From assembly GCF_044761665.1 (NCBI RefSeq), contig NZ_JBIWCW010000009.1, positions 50,448-114,447 of the forward strand: a stretch of DNA of 64,000 bases, read 5' to 3'. The position numbers were made by a program, and so were the translations under genes. Below, one piece after another: positions 46,605 to 56,049 of the stretch. The notes below the pieces were generated by a model. That model was not told the DNA's origin and searched no databases. It was given only the letters and a program-made list of their open reading frames with translations. The DNA is from Peribacillus sp044761665 (GTDB lineage Bacteria > Bacillota > Bacilli > Bacillales > DSM-1321). The number at the start of each line of letters is the position of its first letter. Positions within the stretch are counted from its first letter, which is position 1.

Positions 46605-47804
46605 TTACACTTCAAATAAACGATAAATTTTATCTATTTCATTTTCGTTTCCGTAATCTCTAGAAAGAACATTCGATATCAAAGTCTTTTGCAATTCTTC
46701 ATTCTTAATTATCTTCCGAAGCCCTCTAACAATTCCATCTTTACCGCACTCTGTAATTAAAGCATCAACACCACTTACAGCCTGGCTTTTAGCGGTAGGA
46801 AAATTAGTTATTACAACTGGTTTACCCAGCACTTGTGCTTCACGAATTGTTACCGCTTTACCTTCATAACGTGAAGGTTGAACGTAAATATCACAAGCTT
46901 CAATATACGGATATGGATTAGTTTTCTTTCCTAATAAAATAAAATGTTTATCTACACCCAACTCTTTGATCAAATTTCTTAATTCATTTTCAAGTGGTCC
47001 ATAACCAATTACATACCACTCAATGTCAAATCCCTCCATCAACAATTCTTTACATGCTCTTACTGCTTCATCTAAACCCTTGGCATGTGTTAAACGACCT
47101 ACTGTTACTAATATCGTTTTCCCAGATAATTTAGTAATTTCTTTTGGAATCTCTGCTCTCGCTTGTTCTCTAACAAAATCGGGAGAAAGAATATTTTCAA
47201 TTACTGTTGTTTTTTCTTTGAAATCAGGAAAATTATCTAAAAAAGTTTGTGAACATTCTTCAGAAACCACTACTATTTCATCAATTTTGCCCCACATTTT
47301 CTTCTCTATTTTCTTATTCACATAAATATTTGAATAGTCGGTATGAATCCACCCAATTTTTTTTTTTGCTTTAACCTTGTCTCCGATAAAATGATGGGGC
47401 CATAGAAACCCGATGGCCACATCGTATTCCCTATTAAGCTTTGGCAGATGACGGGTAGATAGTTCCCAACCATACTGAATCGATAAATAACCTGGTTCTT
47501 CTACCTTTTTTACTTTTCCATGGACCAGTCCTGAATACTTTGCGATGACTCTAGAAATTGCGATTGGGTAAAAACCATCTTTCAATATTTGATAAATTGA
47601 TTTTCTAAATGTTGTATAGGAAGGTTCTTCCGGTAATAGAATTGGTCCTTCCGGGATATATGAGAGAAATTCACCTTCATGTTTAAACAATAATAAATCG
47701 ACGTCATATTTGGTATAATCGATTTGATTTAACAAGCCTATCAAACTTCTTTCAACGCCTCCTATTGCCAAATCAAAGGAAGTTATCAAAATCTTTTTCT
47801 TCAT
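46605..47804 (-). CDS. Glycosyltransferase family 4
   Basis: 399-aa GT4 enzyme, third member of the paralogous trio with 37030 and 38234. It starts KKKILITSFDLAIGGVERSLIGLLNQID and contains VTVGRLTHAKGLDEAVRAC and TNPYPYIEACDIYVQPSRYEGKAVTIREAQVLGKPVVITNFPTA. ATG at 47804 was selected because AGAGGT lies upstream; an earlier in-frame ATG at 47858 lacks it. Upstream on the same strand (about 47822-47940) a short frame ends ...VREWEKLYEVS, which resembles the C-terminus of another GT4, suggesting a deleted neighbour. Confidence 0.85.
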   Translation of the reverse strand: MKKKILITSFDLAIGGVERSLIGLLNQIDYTKYDVDLLLFKHEGEFLSYIPEGPILLPEEPSYTTFRKSIYQILKDGFYPIAISRVIAKYSGLVHGKVKKVEEPGYLSIQYGWELSTRHLPKLNREYDVAIGFLWPHHFIGDKVKAKKKIGWIHTDYSNIYVNKKIEKKMWGKIDEIVVVSEECSQTFLDNFPDFKEKTTVIENILSPDFVREQARAEIPKEITKLSGKTILVTVGRLTHAKGLDEAVRACKELLMEGFDIEWYVIGYGPLENELRNLIKELGVDKHFILLGKKTNPYPYIEACDIYVQPSRYEGKAVTIREAQVLGKPVVITNFPTAKSQAVSGVDALITECGKDGIVRGLRKIIKNEELQKTLISNVLSRDYGNENEIDKIYRLFEV

Positions 47805-47986
47805 TTTTAAAACCTCTTTTTCACGATACTTCATATAATTTTTCCCATTCTCTAACATTTCTCTTTATATCATACCCGTTGGCCAAAATATGTTTAGTAA
47901 TTGTTGTATTGGTTGTCTCATTTCCTTTATTAATGGATATCAACTACTAAGCACCTTAAAACGGTTAATCACTTTATTTCACTCTA

Positions 47987-49069
47987 TTAAAATAGGCCTT
48001 CTAAAATATCGCTTTCATACAAAATATTCAAACTTACTACATTTTCATAAAAGTAAAATACAAAAAATAGAACGAGAATTAAATAATATATTAGTTTTTG
48101 ATCCTTTTTACTAAAAAACTCAATGATCCAAGAAATTAAAATTAATTGGTATAAGTTAAAATAAATTGAAAACCTTGCAAAGATCCATTGTTGAGTTGAA
48201 ACTATCATAAAAACCAAACCAAGTAATGCCATATTAACTATATAGTCACTTTTCGGAAATATTTCACGAAGTCTTTCTTTTCCTAAATAGGCTATAAGCA
48301 AGGGAGCAGCGCTTACGGCTACTCTGATTACATTCGCTCCCCCTTCATTAAAACTTGAATAGTCACTGTATTGAGTGTCTTCTATAGCTGAAAATAATAT
48401 GGAAGAGAATTGCTCATAACCCAGAACGATAATGACAGAAAAAGATAACCACGCAAGAGTAGATTTCGTCCAGGCCTTTGTTCTAACTAAAAAATAAATA
48501 GGTATAAGAATAAGTGCACTTTGATGAAATGTGGAAGCAAAAAGAACAATCAGTAAATATTTCATGAAATTCCCATTTAATAAATACTTTGTTGCTGTAA
48601 AAAAGATGGCTGCCGCAAGCACTTGCCGTATCCCATTCATCGATACCAAATGTAAACCACCAGTAATATAGACAAATGTACTCAATTCGAAAAGGCGCGA
48701 GTATTTATATAAAACTACTATAATTAATACATTAGTCACTAAAGCCGTAGTAAATATCATGATCTGAGGATCATTCGAAAAATTCTTTAAAATCATTTGT
48801 AAGATTCCAAAGCCCATATCCTTATTTGATAAGATATACTCCCATGTAAAATCATTTTCGGTATACATATTCTTATAGTTAAAGGTGTCTCCTATGTTCG
48901 TTCTTAAGCCTGATATACAAACTAAACATAAAACAGTTCCTAAAACCATTATCTTATTTGGTTTAAAAACGTGTAAACCAGTCGGTGTAATAAATGAATA
49001 TGTAGAAAAATACCTTCCTAAATACGAAAAAATAAATACAATGGCAAGATTAATCCAAAGTATGGTCAT
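47987..49069 (-). CDS. epsG: EpsG-like polysaccharide polymerase
   Basis: 360-aa integral membrane protein with about 9-10 spans, of the EpsG family thought to polymerise repeat units (Wzy role) on the outer face of the membrane. Family marks are the conserved GLRTNIGDTFNYKNMY (the RxxxxDxxxY region), DMGFGILQMILK, SMNGIRQVLAAAIFF and TFHQSALILIPIYFL. It lies between a GT4 and a GT2 gene, as epsG does between epsF and epsH in B. subtilis. Confidence 0.88.
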   Translation of the reverse strand: MTILWINLAIVFIFSYLGRYFSTYSFITPTGLHVFKPNKIMVLGTVLCLVCISGLRTNIGDTFNYKNMYTENDFTWEYILSNKDMGFGILQMILKNFSNDPQIMIFTTALVTNVLIIVVLYKYSRLFELSTFVYITGGLHLVSMNGIRQVLAAAIFFTATKYLLNGNFMKYLLIVLFASTFHQSALILIPIYFLVRTKAWTKSTLAWLSFSVIIVLGYEQFSSILFSAIEDTQYSDYSSFNEGGANVIRVAVSAAPLLIAYLGKERLREIFPKSDYIVNMALLGLVFMIVSTQQWIFARFSIYFNLYQLILISWIIEFFSKKDQKLIYYLILVLFFVFYFYENVVSLNILYESDILEGLF

Positions 49070-49083
49070 TTAATTGATTCCCT

Positions 49084-49974
49084 TCAATTAACCTGATTCC
49101 TAGTTTTACTAACAATAAATACATATAATAGTAAACCTAAAGGAAAGGCAAATATAGTGAGCAATCTTTCAGGCGTTTCAATAAATAGTTTTCGGTTTTT
49201 CATAAGAAGATTGCTAGACACATAATGAATGGCCTGCCTATATTTGAAGACCTTTCCTCCAAAAGGCAACTTCATCAGTTCTTTTCGATAGAATGAAAAT
49301 CCTTTTGGGTTTTTGAGATATTGGTTATACATATTGAGAGAAGAACCATCTGGAAGATATTCAACGTGACAAATAACTTCATTCATTAGTAGCATTTCAT
49401 ATTGCTTATCCAGCATATAGTATTTATATGCTAGCCCAATATACTTCTCATTCTTAAAGATTGGATATGGATATAGCCTCGTCAATTCTGTACGGTACAC
49501 AAGCTTTTTATCCCCTGTTACACCATATCTGTTATAAAGATTAAACAACGTGGAAGAAGATAGTTTTTCTGGTAGCACTGAACCAATGACTTGATGATCA
49601 ATTGTTGCGTCTAGTGCTGCGATTCCACTTACATTGGCATTACCATACTTTTTCCAAAACGTCAGGATTTTTTTTACTGCACCATCTGCCATATAGTCGT
49701 CTGAGTCTATACAAACATTTAATTCTGTCTCGATTAGTTGATAAGCTGTATTATGTGCCCCATGCATCCCTTGATTTTTTTGCCAGAAATATCTAATTTC
49801 TATTTTATTTTCTTTTATCCAATTCTCTACTACCTCTTTTGTATTATCTGTTGATCCATCATCAATAATTAACCAAATAAATTCTTTATTATCCTGTCGG
49901 ACTAAACTTTGATAACATTTATTAAGGCAATAAGCCCGGTTATAGGTCGGTGTAAATACAGTTAATGTTTTCAT
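49084..49974 (-). CDS. Glycosyltransferase family 2
   Basis: 296-aa GT2 enzyme: TVFTPTYNRAYCLNKCYQSLVRQDNKEFIWLIIDDGSTDNTKE, then GMHGAHNTAY and the metal-binding CIDSDDYM. The C-terminus has a hydrophobic segment (RLLTIFAFPLGLLLYVFIV) which may anchor it in the membrane. It is compatible with the B. subtilis EpsE/EpsH group by position but not close enough to name. It has no EpsE clutch features that I can see. It adds a sugar to the repeat unit. Confidence 0.85.
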   Translation of the reverse strand: MKTLTVFTPTYNRAYCLNKCYQSLVRQDNKEFIWLIIDDGSTDNTKEVVENWIKENKIEIRYFWQKNQGMHGAHNTAYQLIETELNVCIDSDDYMADGAVKKILTFWKKYGNANVSGIAALDATIDHQVIGSVLPEKLSSSTLFNLYNRYGVTGDKKLVYRTELTRLYPYPIFKNEKYIGLAYKYYMLDKQYEMLLMNEVICHVEYLPDGSSLNMYNQYLKNPKGFSFYRKELMKLPFGGKVFKYRQAIHYVSSNLLMKNRKLFIETPERLLTIFAFPLGLLLYVFIVSKTRNQVN

Positions 49975-49978
49975 TGAA

Positions 49979-51085
49979 TCACCCTGACATTGATAGATAG
50001 AAATCTTTTATTTTATCTGCGGTTTCACTAATGGAATAGCCCTGTTTAGATAAGGAATCTGATTTAATGTTTCTTGTCATTTGGCGTGTAGCAATTTCTA
50101 TTAAATGAGCCGTCCAAATTGAACGATCATGTATAGGTAGAAATTGAATAAGTTTGATACCCAAATCTACTTCTTTTGAAATATCATCAGAGATTAGACA
50201 TGGCAGACCTGCTGCCTGCGCTTCTATTAGTGAAACTGGCAACCCCTCATGTAAAGAAGGAAAGACAAAAACATCGAATCCTTGAAGGATCCGATTAATA
50301 TCACTTCGAATTCCGATGAACTTAACCTTACTTTCAAGCTTAAGGTTTCTAACCTTTTTAAGAATGTCTGCTCTTAAGGGACCGTCTCCGACTAGGATTA
50401 AAATGGAATTTTCTTTTTGTTTAAGATAATCTGTAAAAATATCAACCAAGAAAGTATGGTTTTTTTGTTGAGCAAGCCTTCCTACATGTCCCAAAACAAA
50501 TGTATCATCTAGGATATCTAATTCTTTTCTTACTTGCTTTCTTATATCAGGGGAGAAAGTAAACTCTTTATATTCAATTCCATTTTTTAGAATCTCAGCT
50601 TTCTTATTCTCTTTATTAAATAGCCATTGTGCCGCCTTATTTGAGCAAGCGAAAAAGTTAGTAGCATTAGGTAATATTAATTTTCCTACGTACCATTTAT
50701 AGAGTCTTGCAGGTAGGCTTCCTTCACTTTGTGTATTATGGCTATGTGAAATCCTTTTAGGTATTCCTGCTTTTTTAGCTGATTGAAGAATGAGTCCACT
50801 CATTTTATCCATGTGAGCATGTACAACTTTATAATCATTTTTCTTAAAAAATGTGTCTAAATGTTTTTTATATGTAAAATGTCCGACATCAGTAAGATAA
50901 GGAATTCTATGCACTCTTCCACCAAGCGCTAAGATTTCAGAATCAAAAACACCTTCTTTCGATGTAAGAAAATCAAATTGGATTTTTGAGCGGTCTATAT
51001 TACGATATAAATTCATAATCAAGGTTTCCGCTCCGCCCCTATTCATATTTACAACAACATGTAAGATTCTTAGTGGACTGCCCAT
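49979..51085 (-). CDS. epsF: EpsF-like glycosyltransferase (GT4)
   Basis: 368-aa GT4 enzyme with the EpsF-type start LRILHVVVNMNRGGAETLIMNLYRNIDRSKIQFDFLTSKEG and the donor-site block FDVFVFPSLHEGLPVSLIEAQAAGLPCLISDDISKEV. The order EpsD-EpsF matches B. subtilis apart from a missing epsE. The start overlaps the stop of the upstream EpsD-like gene by 16 bases. It acts in the cytoplasm on the lipid-linked glycan. Confidence 0.86.
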   Translation of the reverse strand: MGSPLRILHVVVNMNRGGAETLIMNLYRNIDRSKIQFDFLTSKEGVFDSEILALGGRVHRIPYLTDVGHFTYKKHLDTFFKKNDYKVVHAHMDKMSGLILQSAKKAGIPKRISHSHNTQSEGSLPARLYKWYVGKLILPNATNFFACSNKAAQWLFNKENKKAEILKNGIEYKEFTFSPDIRKQVRKELDILDDTFVLGHVGRLAQQKNHTFLVDIFTDYLKQKENSILILVGDGPLRADILKKVRNLKLESKVKFIGIRSDINRILQGFDVFVFPSLHEGLPVSLIEAQAAGLPCLISDDISKEVDLGIKLIQFLPIHDRSIWTAHLIEIATRQMTRNIKSDSLSKQGYSISETADKIKDFYLSMSG

Positions 51086-52227
51086 ACTCTATCCTCCTTA
51101 TTTTCCATGTATGATTTATAAATTTCACTTTTGACATCTAAAATTTTTTTTGTACTATATGTGTGTTCAATTATTTTTTGACTGCTTACACCAAATTTTT
51201 TCAGTATTTCATCATTACCAGCAACTTTTGTAATTTTTTCTGAAAAACCTTTTTCGTCATTTTTCCTGATCAACCATCCATTTTGATTATTGGTCACTAA
51301 CTCTCTATGCCCTCTATTATCGTTAGCTATTACTGGTAGCCCACAAGCCATAGCTTCCATAATATTTACCGGTAAACCTTCTCTCAAGCTTGACGCTACA
51401 GCGAGATCACTCATTTTCAGTAAAACATCAATATCTTTCCGGAAACCGAGAAAATCAACTTTATTTCTAATTCCTAAGGCCGTTGCTAGTTTTTTGCAGT
51501 CCTCTAGTAATGGTCCTTCACCAGCCAATATCAACCGAGCAGTAGGGATTTCATTTTTTATTAAGGAAAAAGAATGCAACAGTAATTGTTGGTTTTTATT
51601 TTTATTGAATTCTGCTGCATAAAACATAAGGAAATCACCATCACTATATCCCTTTTCTGACCTTAGTACAGATTTGTTAAATGATGAAACGGAATGATAA
51701 CGTTCCGTATCGACTCCAACTCCATGAACGTGAGTAATCTTTTGTGCTTTGAATTTTCTTTTTTTGGCCAGTTGAAAGTCTTCTTCATTGATTGTAATTA
51801 AGCAATCTGTTATTTTTGCTAACAATTTTTCAATAGGATAGTACAGGAACCAATTTAGAAGAGGCGCACCTTTACAGAAGTGAAAGCCATGAGCTGTATA
51901 AATGACCTTTGTTCCATTTTTTCTCGCTTTACGGCCAGCAAGCCTCGCTAGAACCCCTCCCATTGGCGTGTGACAATGGACAATTTGAAAGTTATTAGTT
52001 TCAATAATGTATTCTAGTTCTTTATAAGCTTTAATATTTTCCTTTTTAAACGGCGATCTCTGAATGGAAATAATGTGCTTTTGGTCAACAAAAGGAAGCT
52101 TCAAATCACCATTGGCTGCTGTATGAACTTCATACCCTTGTTCATTAAACCATTTAAAATAAGGCAGGTGAAACGCTTCAAAATGATAATCCTTCGTTGC
52201 GCAAAACAGGACTTTTTTATCCATCAT
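51070..52227 (-). CDS. epsD: EpsD-like glycosyltransferase (GT4)
   Basis: 385-aa GT4 protein starting MDKKVLFCATKDYHFEAFHLPYFKWFNEQGYEVHTAANGD, nearly the EpsD signature, with HCHTPMGGVLARLAGRKARK, VIYTAHGFHFCKGAPLLNW and donor block LAVASSLREGLPVNIMEAMACGLPVIANDNRGHRELV. It follows galU with a 31-base gap. In B. subtilis EpsD acts early in repeat assembly after EpsL. Confidence 0.9.
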   Translation of the reverse strand: MMDKKVLFCATKDYHFEAFHLPYFKWFNEQGYEVHTAANGDLKLPFVDQKHIISIQRSPFKKENIKAYKELEYIIETNNFQIVHCHTPMGGVLARLAGRKARKNGTKVIYTAHGFHFCKGAPLLNWFLYYPIEKLLAKITDCLITINEEDFQLAKKRKFKAQKITHVHGVGVDTERYHSVSSFNKSVLRSEKGYSDGDFLMFYAAEFNKNKNQQLLLHSFSLIKNEIPTARLILAGEGPLLEDCKKLATALGIRNKVDFLGFRKDIDVLLKMSDLAVASSLREGLPVNIMEAMACGLPVIANDNRGHRELVTNNQNGWLIRKNDEKGFSEKITKVAGNDEILKKFGVSSQKIIEHTYSTKKILDVKSEIYKSYMENKEDRVWAVH

Positions 52228-52258
52228 TCACCATCCTTTCACTCTTCTTATCCAGTTT

Positions 52259-53137
52259 TCATTTAATTAATTCCCTATTAAGTACACTCGTTAGATAGTT
52301 CAATATATCTTCCCTTAGGTCTCCACGCTGCAGCGCCATTTCGATAGTTGTCTGGATAAACCCTATTTTTTCTCCAACATCATATCTAGTTCCTTCAAAA
52401 TCATAAGCATGAACACTCTCATACTTGTTTAAACGGCTAATTGCATCAGTTAATTGAATTTCATCACCTGCGCCAGGTCGTTGGTCTCCAAGTATTGCAA
52501 AAATCCCTGGATTCAAAATATATCTCCCCATAATTGCCAAGTTTGAGGGGGCGTCCTCTTGTTTTGGCTTCTCAATTAAGCTTGTAATATTATATAATCG
52601 GTTTCCTATCTCATTTGCTTCAACTATTCCGTACCTGGAAACATCCTCATTCGAAACCTTTTGCACCCCTAAGATTGAAGCATTTGATTTTGCATATTGC
52701 TCCATCATTTGTTGAAGACAAGGTTTGTCTGCATCCACAATATCATCGCCCAGTAAGACTGCAAACGGTTCGTCACCTATAAATTTACGTGCACACCATA
52801 CTGCATGTCCTAATCCCTTCGGTTCCTTTTGTCGAATATAGTGGATATTAACTAATTTGGAAGATTTTTGAACCTCCTTCAATAATTCAAATTTTCCTTT
52901 TTCAAATAAATTTTGTTCCAACTCAAAGGAGTGATCAAAATGATCTTCTATAGCACGTTTTCCTTTTCCGGTCACAATGATAATATCTTCAATTCCTGAC
53001 TCAATGGCTTCTTCCACAATGTATTGAATGGTCGGTTTATCAACGATAGGCAACATTTCCTTTGGCATCGCTTTAGTTGCCGGAAGAAATCTAGTACCTA
53101 ATCCTGCAGCTGGTATGATGGCTTTTCTGATTTTCAA
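52259..53137 (-). CDS. galU: UTP-glucose-1-phosphate uridylyltransferase
   Basis: 292-aa GalU/GtaB-type nucleotidyltransferase making UDP-glucose. Signature KAIIPAAGLGTRFLPATKAMPKEMLPIVDKPTIQYIVEEA, then HYIRQKEPKGLGHAVWCA, VLLGDDIVD, GIVEAN, SLIEKP and ILNPGIFAIL. The length is standard. Together with GalE in the same operon it supplies UDP-glucose and UDP-galactose for the polymer. It is not part of the B. subtilis eps operon, so this locus carries its own precursor supply. Confidence 0.95.
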   Translation of the reverse strand: MKIRKAIIPAAGLGTRFLPATKAMPKEMLPIVDKPTIQYIVEEAIESGIEDIIIVTGKGKRAIEDHFDHSFELEQNLFEKGKFELLKEVQKSSKLVNIHYIRQKEPKGLGHAVWCARKFIGDEPFAVLLGDDIVDADKPCLQQMMEQYAKSNASILGVQKVSNEDVSRYGIVEANEIGNRLYNITSLIEKPKQEDAPSNLAIMGRYILNPGIFAILGDQRPGAGDEIQLTDAISRLNKYESVHAYDFEGTRYDVGEKIGFIQTTIEMALQRGDLREDILNYLTSVLNRELIK

Positions 53138-53150
53138 GACAAAATCCCCC

Positions 53151-54977
53151 TTAGTTTGAAACTTGCACCAACGGAGGCGTAGTCACACGCTCATTGGCCA
53201 AGTCGACAAGTTTAATACGCAATGTTTCTTTATCCATATCTGAATAACTATTTATGATATCCTCAATCTCATGAGAATAAAGGTTTCCAGTTTTACCTAC
53301 GTAAATATTTGGGTAGACTTGCTGCTCATGAATTTCTTCTTTATTCAATAGCTCCTCAAATAGCTTTTCACCTGGTCTCGTACCGGTAAATTCAATCTCT
53401 ATATCTTCTTCTGAATGTCCGGAGAGTTTGATCAGGTTTTTAGCCAAATCGACAATCTTCACAGGGTGTCCCATATCCAACACAAAAATCTCACCGCCTT
53501 GTGCAAGTGCCCCTGCTTGAATGACAAGTCTAGAAGCTTCTGGGATCGTCATAAAATAACGAATCATATCAGGGTGTGTGACAGTAACTGGTCCCCCATT
53601 TTCAATTTGCTTTGTAAATAAGGGGATGACACTCCCACGGCTGCCCAACACATTCCCAAACCTGACGGCGACAAATTTAGTTTCACTGTCCTTATTTATT
53701 TGCTGAATCGTCATTTCCGCTAGCCTTTTGGTCGACCCCATTACACTTGTAGGATTCACCGCCTTATCACTCGAAATCATCACAAATGTTTTTACTCCAT
53801 TCCAACTAGCTGCATTAGCGGCATTCATCGTTCCTATCAAGTTATTTTTAACGGCTTCTTCCGGGTTTCGTTCCATTAATGGTACATGTTTATGTGCCGC
53901 TGCATGATAGACAACTTCTGGTTGATATGTAGCCATAACTGACAGCATCTTTTTCTGATCTTGAAGATCGGCGATTTCTGTTAAAAACTCAATATTTTGA
54001 TTTTTATATGTTTCTTTTAATTCCATTTCTATTGTGTATATGCTGTTTTCACCATGCCCTAATAGTATTAACTTAGACGGATTAAATTTTGAAATTTGAC
54101 GGCAAATCTCTGATCCAATAGATCCTCCAGCCCCTGTGACTAAGATGACTTTTTCAGTTACATATTCTGAAATTCCATCGATATCCAGCTCCACAGGTTC
54201 TCTTCCAAGAAGGTCTTGCACCTGGACATCCCTAAATTTGTTAACCGAAAGCTTTCCAGTTAACAAATCTTCTAACATCGGAAGGATTTGTGTTTTTGCG
54301 TTCGTTTTCGCACATTCTTGGAAAATGCGATTCAATTCCTGTTTATTCAGAGAAGGAATCGCTATTATAATCTGTTCAATTTTTAATGATTCTACTAATA
54401 TCGCAATTTTGTTACCCCCTCCCACTACTGGGATTCCAAGAATATCAAAATTGTGTTTTCGTGGGTTATCATCAATAAATGCTACAGGTATTAAATCCAC
54501 ATCATTATTTTTTAATAATTGTCGAGCAACCATCGTACCAGCTGACCCTGCCCCAACTATTAGCGTTCTTTTTTTATTTTCATATTTTACTAGGTATTGA
54601 TCTCTATACATTCTCCAGCAAAACCTAGAACCACCTATAAATAACATATGAAGCAGCCAAGTAACTGCCAATAGACGATAATAAACTTCATGAAAAAGTA
54701 GTTCCTGAATAAGTGCTGTAATAAATATGGAAGCAGTTACTGTTTTGAAAATAATGACTAATTCACCAATACTCGCGTACTCCCATGCTTTTTTGTATAA
54801 ATGAAAAACTATTGAAAATATATGATGACTGAGAAGAATTGTAATAGAACTAAGCACGATAGGAATAGTAAAGACATAAATACTGGCATTTACCAAAAAG
54901 CGCCCTAAGAAAATAGCTGATATGACAATGCAGGAATCTATTAGTATAAAAAGCGAAAGTCTTTGCGGATACGTCAA
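53151..54977 (-). CDS. epsC: EpsC-like UDP-sugar 4,6-dehydratase, membrane type
   Basis: 608-aa CapD/EpsC family enzyme. Four N-terminal membrane spans (to about residue 120), a first Rossmann domain (LIVGAGSAGTMVARQLL), then the catalytic SDR domain (ILVTGAGGSIGSEICRQI). The active-site Tyr is replaced by Met (SVMGSTKRLAE), which is the normal SMK variant of membrane-bound dehydratases such as PglF. It makes UDP-4-keto-6-deoxy-GlcNAc for the EpsN/EpsM pair. The start is TTG behind GGGGGGAA. Its leader carries the EAR candidate and a long hairpin. Confidence 0.92.
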   Translation of the reverse strand: MTYPQRLSLFILIDSCIVISAIFLGRFLVNASIYVFTIPIVLSSITILLSHHIFSIVFHLYKKAWEYASIGELVIIFKTVTASIFITALIQELLFHEVYYRLLAVTWLLHMLFIGGSRFCWRMYRDQYLVKYENKKRTLIVGAGSAGTMVARQLLKNNDVDLIPVAFIDDNPRKHNFDILGIPVVGGGNKIAILVESLKIEQIIIAIPSLNKQELNRIFQECAKTNAKTQILPMLEDLLTGKLSVNKFRDVQVQDLLGREPVELDIDGISEYVTEKVILVTGAGGSIGSEICRQISKFNPSKLILLGHGENSIYTIEMELKETYKNQNIEFLTEIADLQDQKKMLSVMATYQPEVVYHAAAHKHVPLMERNPEEAVKNNLIGTMNAANAASWNGVKTFVMISSDKAVNPTSVMGSTKRLAEMTIQQINKDSETKFVAVRFGNVLGSRGSVIPLFTKQIENGGPVTVTHPDMIRYFMTIPEASRLVIQAGALAQGGEIFVLDMGHPVKIVDLAKNLIKLSGHSEEDIEIEFTGTRPGEKLFEELLNKEEIHEQQVYPNIYVGKTGNLYSHEIEDIINSYSDMDKETLRIKLVDLANERVTTPPLVQVSN

Positions 54978-55051
54978 TTTATTCCCCCCTTTTTAGGATT
55001 AGCTTTTTGTATGATTGAACTGGTTTTTGAGTATTTTTATTATAAAAAATG

Positions 55052-55106
55052 TTAAAGAACTAATGAATGCATTCATTCACTATGAATGCATTCATTAGTT
55101 CTTTAA
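55052..55106. repeat. 25-bp perfect inverted repeat upstream of epsC
   Basis: Arms 55052-55076 and 55082-55106 are perfect complements separated by five bases (TCACT). The arms include TTAAAGAAC and the self-complementary ATGAATGCATTCAT. On the minus strand it follows the EAR candidate and is followed by CATTTTTTATAA, so it can act as a terminator or attenuator just before epsC. It also contains two inverted GTTCT half-sites. Confidence 0.7.
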
Positions 55107-55117
55107 TAAAAATATAG

Positions 55118-55232
55118 GGCATTTAACCCTTCCTCACTCCACACTCTTGACGACTAGCGTCTAAGGTTTTTCAACCCACAGCATGATCGAGTGCCTCCGT
55201 TTATAGTGGCAAGGAGACATCACCAAACACGA
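55118..55232 (-). ncRNA. EAR (eps-associated RNA / epsC leader) candidate
   Basis: The intergenic stretch between the EpsB-like and EpsC-like genes is GC-richer than its surroundings and highly structured on the minus strand: GTCTCC can pair with GGAGGCAC, GGTT-GAAA-AACC forms a tetraloop hairpin, GACG-CTAGT-CGTC another, and GGG-TTAAAT-GCCC closes the end. Position and these elements match EAR, a processive antitermination RNA in Bacillus eps operons. The identification rests on location plus remembered motif, not on a covariance search. Confidence 0.75.
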
Positions 55233-55256
55233 TTTAATTATATAAAACACATATAA

Positions 55257-55272
55257 GTTCTTAATAAAGAAC
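55257..55272. promoter_or_regulatory. SinR-type palindrome upstream of EAR/epsC
   Basis: Perfect 6-bp arms GTTCTT-AATA-AAGAAC. A TATAAT (55237-55242, minus strand) with a weak -35 overlapping this site (55260-55265) could form an internal promoter. It lies between epsB and the EAR candidate. Confidence 0.55.
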
Positions 55273-55297
55273 AATTATGCAAAAAAATTTATCAGCT

Positions 55298-56002
55298 TTA
55301 CCGGATTTTCTTTAATAAATTGATAAGCCTATTTTGTCGGTTTTCATTTAAGATGACACCAATTACCTTGTCTTCAACAAATTCTAAAATTCGTTTCGTT
55401 GTTAATGCATTTTTTAATTCCGTTCTTCCTTTATTAAATACGAGGATAATCCCGTTACAATAATTCGCCAAAATTTTTGTGTCCGTTACTTCTAACATGG
55501 AAGGTGCATCTATCAGGATTATATCGTATTGTTTTTCACATTGATTTAAAAAGTCCTTCATGATTGTTAATCCCATGATTTCGCCTGGATTAAAAGGTAT
55601 AGGGCCACTTGTTAAAACATCTAAATCACCCATTCCAGTTCTGTAAACCGTTTCTTCAAGTGATGAGTGTACCAAATCAGATAAAATATTAGCTAGTCCT
55701 ACTTTATTTGGAATCTTAAAGATTGAGTGAATGGTGGGATTTCTGAAATTAGCGTCAATTAGTAAAACTTTCTCTTTATTTTGTGCCATGGAAACAGCTA
55801 AATTCGCTGCAGTAGTTGACTTCCCTTCACCAGAGGATGGAGAAGTCACAATAATAATATTTCTTTTTTTTGTTACTGAAGAGAATTTTATATTTGTACG
55901 TATCGCTCTATATTGTTCAGAAATCAGTGAATCTGGATTTGTAAAAGCGACCAGGTTTCTTTTCTTAAGTTTTTCTCCTGGCTTTAGTATATTTATCATC
56001 AT
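55298..56002 (-). CDS. epsB: EpsB-like tyrosine-protein kinase (CpsD/CapB family)
   Basis: 234-aa cytoplasmic BY-kinase partner of the EpsA-like modulator. Walker A IVTSPSSGEGKSTTAANLA (about residues 53-71), Walker A' VLLIDANFRNPTIHSIF and Walker B DIILIDAPS are present. Unlike typical BY-kinases, the visible C-terminus (NENRQNRLINLLKKIR) has no cluster of tyrosines, so autophosphorylation on a tail may be absent. ATG at 56002 or the next codon. It is 47 bases after the EpsA-like gene. It controls polymer length or export in related systems. Confidence 0.9.
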   Translation of the reverse strand: MMINILKPGEKLKKRNLVAFTNPDSLISEQYRAIRTNIKFSSVTKKRNIIIVTSPSSGEGKSTTAANLAVSMAQNKEKVLLIDANFRNPTIHSIFKIPNKVGLANILSDLVHSSLEETVYRTGMGDLDVLTSGPIPFNPGEIMGLTIMKDFLNQCEKQYDIILIDAPSMLEVTDTKILANYCNGIILVFNKGRTELKNALTTKRILEFVEDKVIGVILNENRQNRLINLLKKIR

Positions 56003-56049
56003 ATTATCACCTCACAATTCAGCTCTTGTTTATTTTTAATGTTTAACGT

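Noticed and set aside
55052..55106. IS terminal repeats or a MITE
   Set aside because: The two arms are contiguous with a five-base loop and no element body; a hairpin in RNA is the simpler reading.
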